This document shows, in pieces, positions 55,867 to 64,000 of a stretch of DNA of 64,000 nucleotides. The stretch spans positions 124,001-188,000 of the forward strand of contig CACYHQ010000003.1 in assembly GCA_902774245.1 (NCBI GenBank), given 5' to 3'. This DNA is from an uncultured bacterium. GTDB lineage: Bacteria > Verrucomicrobiota > Lentisphaeria > Victivallales > UBA1829. Within the stretch, counting starts at the first letter, position 1. Every line of letters starts with the position of its first letter. The notes below the pieces were generated by a model. It had not been told where the DNA came from, did not search any database, and saw only the letters and a list, made by a program, of their open reading frames with translations. A program made the position numbers and the translations under genes.

Positions 55867-58800
55867 CTACACGACGAACCGTTTCAGCTCGCTCAAAAGT
55901 TCGTCCACTTTCAGCGGCTTGGCGATGTGTCCGTCCATGCCCGCATTCAAAGACTTTTCCCGGTCTTCTTCGAAAGCGTTGGCGGAGAACGCGAGGATCT
56001 TCAGTTTGTTTCCACCAGGGAGTTTTCGAATGATGGACGTGGCTTCATATCCGTCCATCACCGGCATCATGACGTCCATCAGGACGAGATCGTAAGCGTC
56101 AACACCGTTCTCCCAGATCATATTGACCGCGGTCTGTCCGTTCAGGGCGGTATCGACGATCATGCCCTGCTGTTTCAGCTGAAGCGTCCCGATCTTGAGG
56201 TTGAGTTCGTTGTCGTCGACCATCAGGATCTTTTTGCCCTTTAGCGAGACGATCTCTTCTTCCTCGTCCGTATGATCGGGATTCGCTCTCCCGCAGAGTT
56301 GCAGGAGCACTCTCTGCAGATCGGACGGGAAGACTGGTTTCGAGATGAATCCGTTTGCGCCCGCTCCCCTCGCTTCTTTCTCAATATCCGCCCAATCGTA
56401 CGCGGTCAGGATAATGATGAACGCGCCTGCCCCGGCGACCTCGCGAATGCGGCGGACCGTCTCGACTCCGTTCGCCTCCGGCATCAGCCAGTCCACGACA
56501 TAGACCTTGAAACGGTCTCCGTGACGGAGAGATTCTTTCGTGCGGACAATGGCTTCGCTGCCCGAAACGCACCATTCGCCGCGCAAACCGACCGTCTGAA
56601 GCATATCGGCGATGCTCCGGCACGCATTTTGATCATCGTCCACGACCAGACTGCGCAGACCTTTCAGTTCCGGGATCACGAGATCGGTCATTTCCCTGTC
56701 GACGATCCTGAACTCCACCGAAACGACGAATTCGGATCCTTCGCCCTTCTTTGAAGTGACGGTGATCTGGCCGCCCATCATCTCCACGATGTTCCTGGTG
56801 ATCGCCATCCCCAGCCCGGTGCCATGGATACTCGAAACCGTGGGGGTCTCTTCCCTCGTGAATGGATCGAAGATCGTTCTGACGAAATCTTCGCTCATAC
56901 CGATGCCGTTGTCCTTGCACCGGAATTCGAACATGCCGCAGCCTGCCTTCGAAACGGCTTTCTGGACGAGCAGCAGCGAGATCGTGCCTCCGGGATGCGT
57001 GTATTTGATGGCGTTGGAGATCAAGTTGAGCAGCACCTGATTGAGGCGAAGCTTGTCGCAGTATACCAGTTCGTTCCTCACGTCCACCGTGTCGATGGAG
57101 AAGTTGTGCTGTTTTGCCTTGATGTCCGCATGGACGATGTCCCGGATCGAATGAAGAATCTCCGAGAGCGACTCCTCTTTCTCGTGCAGAGTCATCCTGC
57201 CGGATTCGATGCGGCTCATGTCTAGGATGTCGTTGATCAGCGAGAGGAGGTGTTCCGAGGACCGCGAAATGGTGGTCAGATACTCCTGAACGCGCTCCGT
57301 GTCATGGACATGGCTTTCCGCGAGTCCGGTAAACCCGATGATCGCGTTCATCGGCGTACGGATGTCGTGGGACATATTGCTCAGGAACGTCGTTTTGGCG
57401 CGGTTGGCGTCCTGCGCCATCTGCAAGGCCTCTTCGAGTTCCTCCTGCTTCTTTTCGAGCTGTTTCCGCAGTTCGGCTTCCAGCTGTCTCTGTTTTTCGA
57501 TCGTCTCAGTGTATTCCCTCAGTTCCCGGTTGACACCCGCCAGTTTCTGGTTGTTCAGCCGGGCGCCAATCAGGGAGTCCTTCGTTCTTTGGGCTTTTTC
57601 TTCGGCTTTGAGCTTTTCGATATAGTGTTGTCTCTCTCTCCTGTGGAGGATCGAGAACAGGTTCAGGATGATCGCAAGCGAGGAAACGAGGATGCCCAGT
57701 TCGACAAAGGACTTGACCAGCATATCGGCGTTCACGCGGGAGATGCTCTTCCGAACCGTTTCCTCCGTGACGATCCCGCCAATAAATCCATCATAAGCCT
57801 GCTTTGCGGATTCGTAAACCTCAAGGCGGAACCACATCAGCGACGAGAAGAAGATCACGATGAGCACGGTGACCCATACGACGGTGGATTTCCCGAATTT
57901 ACCATGGGTGTCCAGGATGAACACGCGCCTGTACAGCAGGAATCCCGCGAAGCACCAGATGACGAGAAGCAGGTACGACTCGGTCGAGAGCGAACTCCCG
58001 GAAAGATAATTCGGCACCAGCATAAGAACGCTGAAGACGATCGACATGGCAAGGCCGAAAACGCCCGCGGATTTTTCGACGGTATGACCGCGGTCCTTTG
58101 CTCTCCTGAGAAGGACAAGCGCGGCGGCTGAAATGTAACCGTAGGCGATTGCGGCGCCCAGGTTCGACAGATCGACCGGCCAGCCGATCACCGTGCGCCC
58201 AAGGAACGGGATCGGGAGGGAAATGCACATCACGGTGAGAATGGCATTTACGGGGTTTCCTTCTCTGTTGCATTTGCCGAACCATTTCGGGATCATATCG
58301 TCGTCGGCCATCGCGCGCATCAGGCGGCTGACCGCGATATACGTGGCGAACAGCGCCGTGAGCTGACCGGACAGCATGGAGCTGCCGATCACGGCAACGC
58401 CCAACGGACCGAGCGCCTTTTTTGCTGCCCCAAAAACGGGCATTCCGGCGACCCCGTGAAGCCCGGGAAGCGCGTTGATGTACTCTTTCCAGTTCGAATA
58501 GCTGTCCGGCAGGGCAAGCGTGGGGAGAAGCGCAAGAAGGATATAAGCCAGTGCTGCGAGAAGGATTGCCGAAAGAAGCAGGGAGAATGTGCGTTTGACC
58601 GGGAAACGGAACTCCGACGAGGACTGGACGACCGCCTCGAATCCGACGAAAGCCCATGGGACCATAGCAAGGATCCTGAGTATCTGGACCGCTTTCGGAC
58701 CGCTCGACGAAAACGCCGGTCCCATGGCCGCCATGCCGCCCTTGTGCTGCGCCAGCGCGGCGACGAAACAGATCACGACGCCGGCGAGAAGTATAAATGC

Positions 58801-59301
58801 AAAGAACGTGTGGAGCCCGATCGCGAGGCGTTTGCCGACGATGCATACGCAGGCGCACAGCACGATCGCAGCGAGACACAGCAGGACTTCCCCGAGATAC
58901 ACGTCGAATCCGACCATCGTGTAATGAAACCCGAACTGGAGTGCGTCGTCGAAAAGGAATCGCGCCAGCAGGACAAGCGCCGTGGCGTTGGCCCACAGGA
59001 TCGCCATGTACGTCAGAAACAGGAACCACCCCATCAGGAACCCGTGGTTCTGTCCGAACACTTCCGTGATAAAACCGTAGGTTCCGCCTGAACTCTGGAT
59101 ATGTGTCGTGGCCTTGTGGAAATTGAACGCCAGAACGGCAATCGCCACCGTCCCGATCAGAAAGCCGATGATCGTACCCGCGGGCCCTGCGTTCGGCAGA
59201 AACATCGAGCCGGGAAGAACAAATGCGCCCCAGCCAACCGCATAACCGAAGGAGAGCGCGAGCGCTCCCGCGAATGACAGATATCGATTGTCCTGCATCA
59301 T
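55867..59301 (-). CDS. APC-family permease fused to a hybrid histidine kinase with two receivers
   Basis: 1144 residues. Residues 1-480 are a full amino-acid/polyamine/organocation-type permease: about 12 helices, TM1 motif GYAVGWGAFVLPGS, GGTYGFITEVFG, MVPWAFVGFEAV. Two more helices flank a short periplasmic segment (485-560). A coiled coil (590-635, shared wording EKQRQ..ELRK.LEKKQEELE with the first kinase) precedes HisKA SHDIRTPMN (His645), NLISNAIKYT, DNGIGM and GTGLGMAI. Two receivers follow: Asp937 in VVDWLMP and Asp1076 in LMDVMMP. A transporter-like sensor for an amino acid or amine, as SLC5-type CbrA does for another fold, is inferred. Transport activity unknown. Confidence 0.9.
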   Translation of the reverse strand: MMQDNRYLSFAGALALSFGYAVGWGAFVLPGSMFLPNAGPAGTIIGFLIGTVAIAVLAFNFHKATTHIQSSGGTYGFITEVFGQNHGFLMGWFLFLTYMAILWANATALVLLARFLFDDALQFGFHYTMVGFDVYLGEVLLCLAAIVLCACVCIVGKRLAIGLHTFFAFILLAGVVICFVAALAQHKGGMAAMGPAFSSSGPKAVQILRILAMVPWAFVGFEAVVQSSSEFRFPVKRTFSLLLSAILLAALAYILLALLPTLALPDSYSNWKEYINALPGLHGVAGMPVFGAAKKALGPLGVAVIGSSMLSGQLTALFATYIAVSRLMRAMADDDMIPKWFGKCNREGNPVNAILTVMCISLPIPFLGRTVIGWPVDLSNLGAAIAYGYISAAALVLLRRAKDRGHTVEKSAGVFGLAMSIVFSVLMLVPNYLSGSSLSTESYLLLVIWCFAGFLLYRRVFILDTHGKFGKSTVVWVTVLIVIFFSSLMWFRLEVYESAKQAYDGFIGGIVTEETVRKSISRVNADMLVKSFVELGILVSSLAIILNLFSILHRRERQHYIEKLKAEEKAQRTKDSLIGARLNNQKLAGVNRELREYTETIEKQRQLEAELRKQLEKKQEELEEALQMAQDANRAKTTFLSNMSHDIRTPMNAIIGFTGLAESHVHDTERVQEYLTTISRSSEHLLSLINDILDMSRIESGRMTLHEKEESLSEILHSIRDIVHADIKAKQHNFSIDTVDVRNELVYCDKLRLNQVLLNLISNAIKYTHPGGTISLLLVQKAVSKAGCGMFEFRCKDNGIGMSEDFVRTIFDPFTREETPTVSSIHGTGLGMAITRNIVEMMGGQITVTSKKGEGSEFVVSVEFRIVDREMTDLVIPELKGLRSLVVDDDQNACRSIADMLQTVGLRGEWCVSGSEAIVRTKESLRHGDRFKVYVVDWLMPEANGVETVRRIREVAGAGAFIIILTAYDWADIEKEARGAGANGFISKPVFPSDLQRVLLQLCGRANPDHTDEEEEIVSLKGKKILMVDDNELNLKIGTLQLKQQGMIVDTALNGQTAVNMIWENGVDAYDLVLMDVMMPVMDGYEATSIIRKLPGGNKLKILAFSANAFEEDREKSLNAGMDGHIAKPLKVDELLSELKRFVV

Positions 59302-59444
59302 ATCACCTGACGCCTGTCATTGGAGCTATTTGCACCCCCGGGAAGGTTTTCACAATATCCATTCAAATCCTCTCATGTTTCAGTGAGCTGGCTATGTATC
59401 GACATATGTTTTCGTAATATACATTCAACAACTCATTTTGTCAA
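59302..59444 (-). promoter_or_regulatory. Promoter and conserved leader of the permease-kinase
   Basis: TTGACA (59444-59439), 17 bases, TATATT (59421-59416). Core and pre-start segments match the leader of the first kinase; middle part shares a weaker GCTCAC-containing block. Confidence 0.75.
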
Positions 59445-59531
59445 ATGTTTTTTTGTCATCTTTCGTCCACTTCCCGATTTCATGCGACCAAATTGATTGT
59501 GTTTTTTTTCTTTGAAGCAGGCTTATTTCCC

Positions 59532-59560
59532 TTGACAAAATATGAACATGCATATATATT
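59532..59560 (+). promoter_or_regulatory. Promoter of the large PAS/GAF kinase
   Basis: TTGACA, 17 bases, TATATT (59555-59560). The leader to the TTG start is about 170 bases and contains two tiny frames (MAGVRPAIS at 59594 and MNPVFPG at 59638). The 90 bases between this and the minus-strand promoter hold only A/T-rich sequence. Confidence 0.7.
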
Positions 59561-59736
59561 TTAGAGTAAACGCTTAAAACATTCTTTTCGGAATATGGCG
59601 GGAGTTCGGCCTGCAATCTCCTGAGGACGGTCGCGGGATGAACCCTGTTTTTCCGGGATAGCATTCGGATTCACCGGCCAACCCATTTTGAGTTCAGTGT
59701 TCCATTCCCTGTGGATCCGGGAAAGGCAGACGACAA

Positions 59737-62700
59737 TTGTTTCGCGAACTGTGTTCCAAATTCAACCATAGGCAGTTTGTCCTGATATCCGGTATTCTGA
59801 CTCTGCTTCTGCTCAGCTTCCTCTTCTTCAACCTGAACCGGTTGAACCGCAACATGGACGAAACGAAGCAGTCTCACAACTATCTTGAGGCCTGCGACGA
59901 AGCCGGCGATCTGATCCGCAAGGGGTCGGATATCCTGACCAGTTCCGTGGAACGTTATGTCATCACGGGCAATCCGGTGTTCCGGGACCGGTATTTTCTG
60001 GAAGCGAAGCGCGATAAAAACCGGGAAGCGGGTCTGGAAAAGGTCAAGGATTTCCCGAACGCCGAAATGCTCCGCCGCGACCTGGATGAAGCCATGCGGT
60101 ATTCGATGGAATTGATGTCGCTCGAGTATCATGCCATGCGCCTGATCACCGCGGATGCGAACCTCGCGTCTCCTGATTGTCCGCCAGAGGTTCGCGACTA
60201 CGTGCTGACCGAAGAGGAAAAAAAAGCTTCGCCGGAAGACCGCAGGAAAATGGCGAGCGACATCGTCTTCAGTCTGAATTACCTCACATACAAGGAACAC
60301 ATTTATTCCTCTATCGAACGCAGTCTGCGGGATGCCGATGTATTCCTGAACCAGTACCGCACCAGCCTCACCGAGCGGTACAAGGTCCTGTACTTTTACC
60401 AACTCTGCACCTACGCGGGATTCTTTCTGGCTCTCCTCGCTTTCGGGACATTCCTGCTCCGCCAGCGCGGACGCGCAAACGCATTCCTCCGCGTCGTCCT
60501 CGACAACATCCCGATGCTGTTCTCCATCAAGGACGCACGCTCCGAACGTTATGTGGACTGCAATATGGCATTCGCCCGTTATGCGTGCCGGAACACGGTT
60601 GCCGAGGTGATCGGCAATACCGACGCACAAATATTCGACGAAACCACGGCAAAACAGTTTGTGGAGGACGACCGGAAAGCCCTTTCCGGGGATGATACGA
60701 ATTCCTTCTTTGAAAACGCCCTTGACGCACACGGCAAGCCATACAGTTTCCTGACGACCAAACTCAAGATCCGGGACATGGACGGCAACACATGCCTTTT
60801 CGGGTTGTCTCAGGACGTGACGGAGGCGATGGAGAAGCAGCGCAGCAGCGAAGCGATCGCCGAGGCGCTGCTCACCCTTCAGTCCTACGATGCCGTCTCC
60901 CACCCGCAAAAAGTCATCGAGGTCATCCGCAAGCGTCTCAACGCGGATTTCTGCCATCTGATCCGGTTTGACGAGGCATCGGATGAAGCCGTCATCGAAC
61001 CCGACTGCCATGCGCATCTCGACCCCACGACTCCGTGCGAACTCGTCGTGGCCTCTCTGAACGACTTCCGCTACTATACCCGGCATTCCAAACCTCTGGA
61101 GCCGTTTGAGATCGAGGAAAGGGCTCCCCTTGAAATCCTGCGCATGTATGCTGTCCTGGACGCGCAGACCGGCGAATGGCAGCCGACAACGACGTATTCC
61201 ATGCCCGTAAACCGTCAGGGAACACTGTTCGGCACACTGGCGATCGGCTACGCGATGCGGCGCACGCTTTCCCAGTTTGAAAAGGAATTCATCGAAACGA
61301 GCGTGAAAATCCTGGAGAACGCGCTGGAACGCCAAAAAACCTACAGCGACCTGAGCGCGGCGAACGCCCGCATCAACCGCGAATACGATTTCGTGAACAA
61401 CATCTTCGACATCATGCCCATTCCCTGCGTCATCAAGGACGTCGGCAACGATTTCCGGTGCATGCGCTGCAACGAGGCATACGCCAGGCTCTTCCAGAAG
61501 CCGCTCTCCGAGATCGTCGACCTGAACAGTGCAGACCTTTTCTCGCCGGAAATCGCACAACGGCTCCGCAATGCCGACCAGGAGGCGATACGCGAAAACA
61601 AGATGATCTTCGAAGAACTCGTCTGCACGTTCCCGGACGGGGTGGAGCACACGTTCCTTTACCGCCGCGGTCCGTTGACGCTTCCGGACGGGCGCCTGGT
61701 GCTCTTCTGCGTGGCGGAGGACATCACCGAACTCCGGCGGCAGACCAACAAGGTGCTTCAGATCAACGAAAAACTTCAGGGCGAATATCAGCGTGCGGTC
61801 AACGCCGAGGAGGCGGAGACCTTCTTCGCCAAGTCGCTCAAGTCCATTCTCGCGATGCCTCCCGATCAGGACGCCATCATTCCCAGCATCAAGGAAGTCG
61901 GCGAATACATCGGTGCCGACCGCTGTTTCATCTACTACCGGATCAAGGACGACGAAGGGAATTCCAGCTGGGAACTCACCTACGAATGGTGCGGCGAAGG
62001 GATCGAAAAGAAGTTCAAGGCCCAAACGGATGTCGATATGTTCCCGGATGTTCACGAGGCGCTGGAAAACGGCGAGGATTTCCTCGCCACGGACATTCGG
62101 TCGATCCATCCGGTCACGTGCGCCTGGCTTCAGGCGCAGAAAGTCCAGTCGATCATCATAACGCCGCTTCACGATGAAAACGGCGAGGTTTTCGGATTCA
62201 TCGGATTCGATTTCATCCTCAACGCCCAGGAGCAGTTCTCCGAACGCATCATCCGAAGCGTGCACGAGGCTGCCGACGTGATCCTGATCTGCCGGGAACG
62301 CAACAAGCGCCAGGCGACCATGTCCAAAGCGGTCGCGGAGGAAAAGCTCCGCTCCGAAATCTTCGAAAGCGCCGCAATCCCGCTGCTGCTCTTCAAGCCG
62401 GACGGGGCCATCGTCACCGCGAACTCTGCCGCGCTCAAGGCGTTCGGCGGGTCCCTCTCCCAGGTCGTCGGCTGCAAATGCCATGATTTCGTCTGCCAGT
62501 TCGAAACCAGACCGGAGGAATGTCCCCTGCGCCATCCGGAACGCAGTTCGCAGGAATTCCTGCTCCATCGCCGCGACGGGCAGTATTTCGCGATCAAGAC
62601 GCAGACGATCCGCAATGACAAAGGCGATCCGCTGTACATCCTCGAATGCGCGGTCGACATGACCGAAACGCATGAGCTTCATGAAAACGCCGAGGCGATC

Positions 62701-64000
62701 GCGCAGTCGCTCCTGGCGCTTCAGTCCAAGAACGTCATCTCCAGCCCCATTCAGGTGCTGAACATCATCCGCCGACGCCTCGGCGCAAACGCCGTGTATC
62801 TGGCGCAGTACGACCGGAAGGCCGGAGTCGCCTTCCTGAACCCGGAATACACGCTGCTGGACAACGGAGAAACGCTCGCGGGACGCGCCGAAGCCGGACT
62901 GGATGACCTCGCACCGTTCCTTGACAAGCTGAAGGACGAAGGCATCTGCGACTTCGAAGGAAGCAGCCGGAGAATGATCCGGAACGCCTATGCGAAACGG
63001 TCACAGGGCATCAATATCCCGCCCAGCGAAACCATCGTCATGGTGCCGCTCGAAGTCAGAGGAGAAAGCTGGGGCAACCTCAGCATCACCTATGCGAAGC
63101 ACAGAAATCTCGGCGAACGCGACAAAGATTTCTTCATCCGCTGCCGCGAAGTGCTGGAGGCGGCTTTGGAACGCAAGCTCTACGACGACGACCTCCATGC
63201 CGCGCTGGACAAGGAGATCGCCGCGGAAAAGGCCAAGAGCTTCTTCTTCTCCTCCGTCAGCCACGATATCCGCACTCCCCTCAACGCCATCATCGGTTTT
63301 TCCGAACTGCTCATCGACGGCATCATGGACGAACAGGAGCGCCTCAAAGCACTGTCGGCGATCTCCACCAGCGGCCAGACCCTGCTCCAGCTGATCAACG
63401 ACGTGCTCGATCTCTCCAAACTCGAATCCGGCAAGATGGTCATCAACCCCGTGCTGACCGATGTCCGCGAACTGGCGTCTTCGGTCCTGCACACGTTCGA
63501 CGTGTCCATCATGAACAAGCCCGTTGTGCTGAAGGAGGAGTACGGCGCCCTGCCGTTCCTCGAGGTCGACCCGCAGCGCATCCGCCAGATTCTTTTCAAC
63601 CTCATCGGAAACGCCGTCAAGTATACGAAACGCGGCGAAATATGCGTCCGGGCTTCGTTCCGACAGGACGTCGGGGATGAAAACGGCGTCCTTATTATCT
63701 CCGTCAGCGACACCGGATGCGGCATCGCCGACGAGGACAAGGAAAAACTCGTGAATCCATTTGTCAAGGCAGGCGTCGACGCCAAGATCAAGGGAACCGG
63801 GCTCGGTCTCGCCATCTGCAAGCAGCTTGCATCCCGGATGGGCGGGCATTTCTCGTTCTTCTCCGAACTTGGCAAAGGGTCCACGTTTGCGCTTGAACTT
63901 CGCGATGTGAAGTGCGTGGAAAGGACGCCGGAGTCTCAGAAGAAAGTCGCCTCAGGGCAGGAACTGATCCGCCTGGAAATGAAGCGTGAAGCCGTAGACA
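59737..64000 (+). CDS. Large membrane PAS/GAF sensor histidine kinase (3' partial)
   Basis: About 1421 residues are visible and the gene runs off the window. No ATG precedes the first membrane helix (FVLISGILTLLLLSFLFFNL), so TTG 59737 is the best start; stops at 59659 and 59689 limit the frame. A periplasmic helical sensor (residues 35-220) lies between two helices. PAS domains start near LRVVLDNIPMLFSIKD, FDIMPIPCVIKD and FESAAIPLLLFKP, each followed by a GAF-like region. HisKA is SHDIRTPLNAIIGFSELL (His1176), with NLIGNAVKYTKRGE, DTGCGIAD and GTGLGLAI. A receiver may follow beyond the window. Confidence 0.88.
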   Translation, partial: MFRELCSKFNHRQFVLISGILTLLLLSFLFFNLNRLNRNMDETKQSHNYLEACDEAGDLIRKGSDILTSSVERYVITGNPVFRDRYFLEAKRDKNREAGLEKVKDFPNAEMLRRDLDEAMRYSMELMSLEYHAMRLITADANLASPDCPPEVRDYVLTEEEKKASPEDRRKMASDIVFSLNYLTYKEHIYSSIERSLRDADVFLNQYRTSLTERYKVLYFYQLCTYAGFFLALLAFGTFLLRQRGRANAFLRVVLDNIPMLFSIKDARSERYVDCNMAFARYACRNTVAEVIGNTDAQIFDETTAKQFVEDDRKALSGDDTNSFFENALDAHGKPYSFLTTKLKIRDMDGNTCLFGLSQDVTEAMEKQRSSEAIAEALLTLQSYDAVSHPQKVIEVIRKRLNADFCHLIRFDEASDEAVIEPDCHAHLDPTTPCELVVASLNDFRYYTRHSKPLEPFEIEERAPLEILRMYAVLDAQTGEWQPTTTYSMPVNRQGTLFGTLAIGYAMRRTLSQFEKEFIETSVKILENALERQKTYSDLSAANARINREYDFVNNIFDIMPIPCVIKDVGNDFRCMRCNEAYARLFQKPLSEIVDLNSADLFSPEIAQRLRNADQEAIRENKMIFEELVCTFPDGVEHTFLYRRGPLTLPDGRLVLFCVAEDITELRRQTNKVLQINEKLQGEYQRAVNAEEAETFFAKSLKSILAMPPDQDAIIPSIKEVGEYIGADRCFIYYRIKDDEGNSSWELTYEWCGEGIEKKFKAQTDVDMFPDVHEALENGEDFLATDIRSIHPVTCAWLQAQKVQSIIITPLHDENGEVFGFIGFDFILNAQEQFSERIIRSVHEAADVILICRERNKRQATMSKAVAEEKLRSEIFESAAIPLLLFKPDGAIVTANSAALKAFGGSLSQVVGCKCHDFVCQFETRPEECPLRHPERSSQEFLLHRRDGQYFAIKTQTIRNDKGDPLYILECAVDMTETHELHENAEAIAQSLLALQSKNVISSPIQVLNIIRRRLGANAVYLAQYDRKAGVAFLNPEYTLLDNGETLAGRAEAGLDDLAPFLDKLKDEGICDFEGSSRRMIRNAYAKRSQGINIPPSETIVMVPLEVRGESWGNLSITYAKHRNLGERDKDFFIRCREVLEAALERKLYDDDLHAALDKEIAAEKAKSFFFSSVSHDIRTPLNAIIGFSELLIDGIMDEQERLKALSAISTSGQTLLQLINDVLDLSKLESGKMVINPVLTDVRELASSVLHTFDVSIMNKPVVLKEEYGALPFLEVDPQRIRQILFNLIGNAVKYTKRGEICVRASFRQDVGDENGVLIISVSDTGCGIADEDKEKLVNPFVKAGVDAKIKGTGLGLAICKQLASRMGGHFSFFSELGKGSTFALELRDVKCVERTPESQKKVASGQELIRLEMKREAVD

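Noticed and set aside
59671-62682. A 1003-codon minus-strand open frame
   Set aside because: The plus strand here encodes the PAS/GAF kinase with two membrane helices and a complete histidine kinase core; the minus frame is its shadow.

Overview
The window is GC-rich, tightly packed bacterial DNA. It looks like a diderm bacterium that degrades plant cell walls, most likely a member of the PVC superphylum such as Lentisphaerota or Kiritimatiellota. That placement is inferred from an LpxL-type lipid A acyltransferase, secreted xylan-degrading enzymes, several lipoproteins, an spc-type ribosomal cluster lacking rpmD (L30), and a short ParE-type topoisomerase subunit beside ParC. No rRNA, tRNA, CRISPR array or complete insertion sequence was seen.

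Layout. 1-6.8 kb: the 3' part of a GH39 glycosidase with a histone-like Ala/Lys/Pro tail, then an operon of xylose isomerase, an anchored sugar-binding protein and two ABC permeases. 6.8-9.3 kb (minus): a ferritin-like di-iron protein and a secreted ankyrin protein. 9.4-12.8 kb (minus): a three-gene sugar-activation operon (ROK kinase-like, nucleotidyltransferase, NahK-like anomeric kinase), divergent from a ThuA-like/DUF362-ferredoxin pair. 15-22.4 kb: ribosomal proteins L22 to L15 plus SecY behind a structured leader. 22.5-30.6 kb: a lipoprotein, a PpiC/SurA-type chaperone, an alpha/beta hydrolase and parE-parC. 30.7-35 kb (minus): lpxL-like, rpe, a radical SAM gene, and a membrane protein with channel-type helices. 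35.5-38.4 kb: a second xylan locus (GH43 split from its CBM6 by a small insertion, then GH10). 38.6-50.3 kb: carB-alr, two paralogous lipoproteins between repeats, a sigma factor, a MocR-type aminotransferase, an rRNA methyltransferase, a MarR regulator and a nucleotidyltransferase. 50.3-64 kb: four membrane sensor kinases in a row, one fused to a whole APC-family permease.

Function. The two xylan loci fit one pathway: GH10 cuts xylan, GH43/CBM6 and GH39 remove side chains and xylose, the ABC permeases import the products, and xylose isomerase feeds the pentose phosphate pathway, where Rpe also acts. No ABC ATPase and no xylulokinase are present here.

Regulation. Twenty-two intergenic sites fit one promoter model: a TTGaNN-like -35, a 16-17 base spacer and a -10 that is usually TATAGT or TATATT and only once TATAAT. 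Several terminator T-tracts run straight into the next -35. The most unusual items are the APC permease-histidine kinase fusion with its duplicated promoter and leader, the 14-base direct-repeat insertion that splits GH43 from CBM6, the repeat-flanked lipoprotein pair, a candidate small RNA next to the kinase cluster, and the structured leader of a ribosomal cluster that starts abnormally at rplV.
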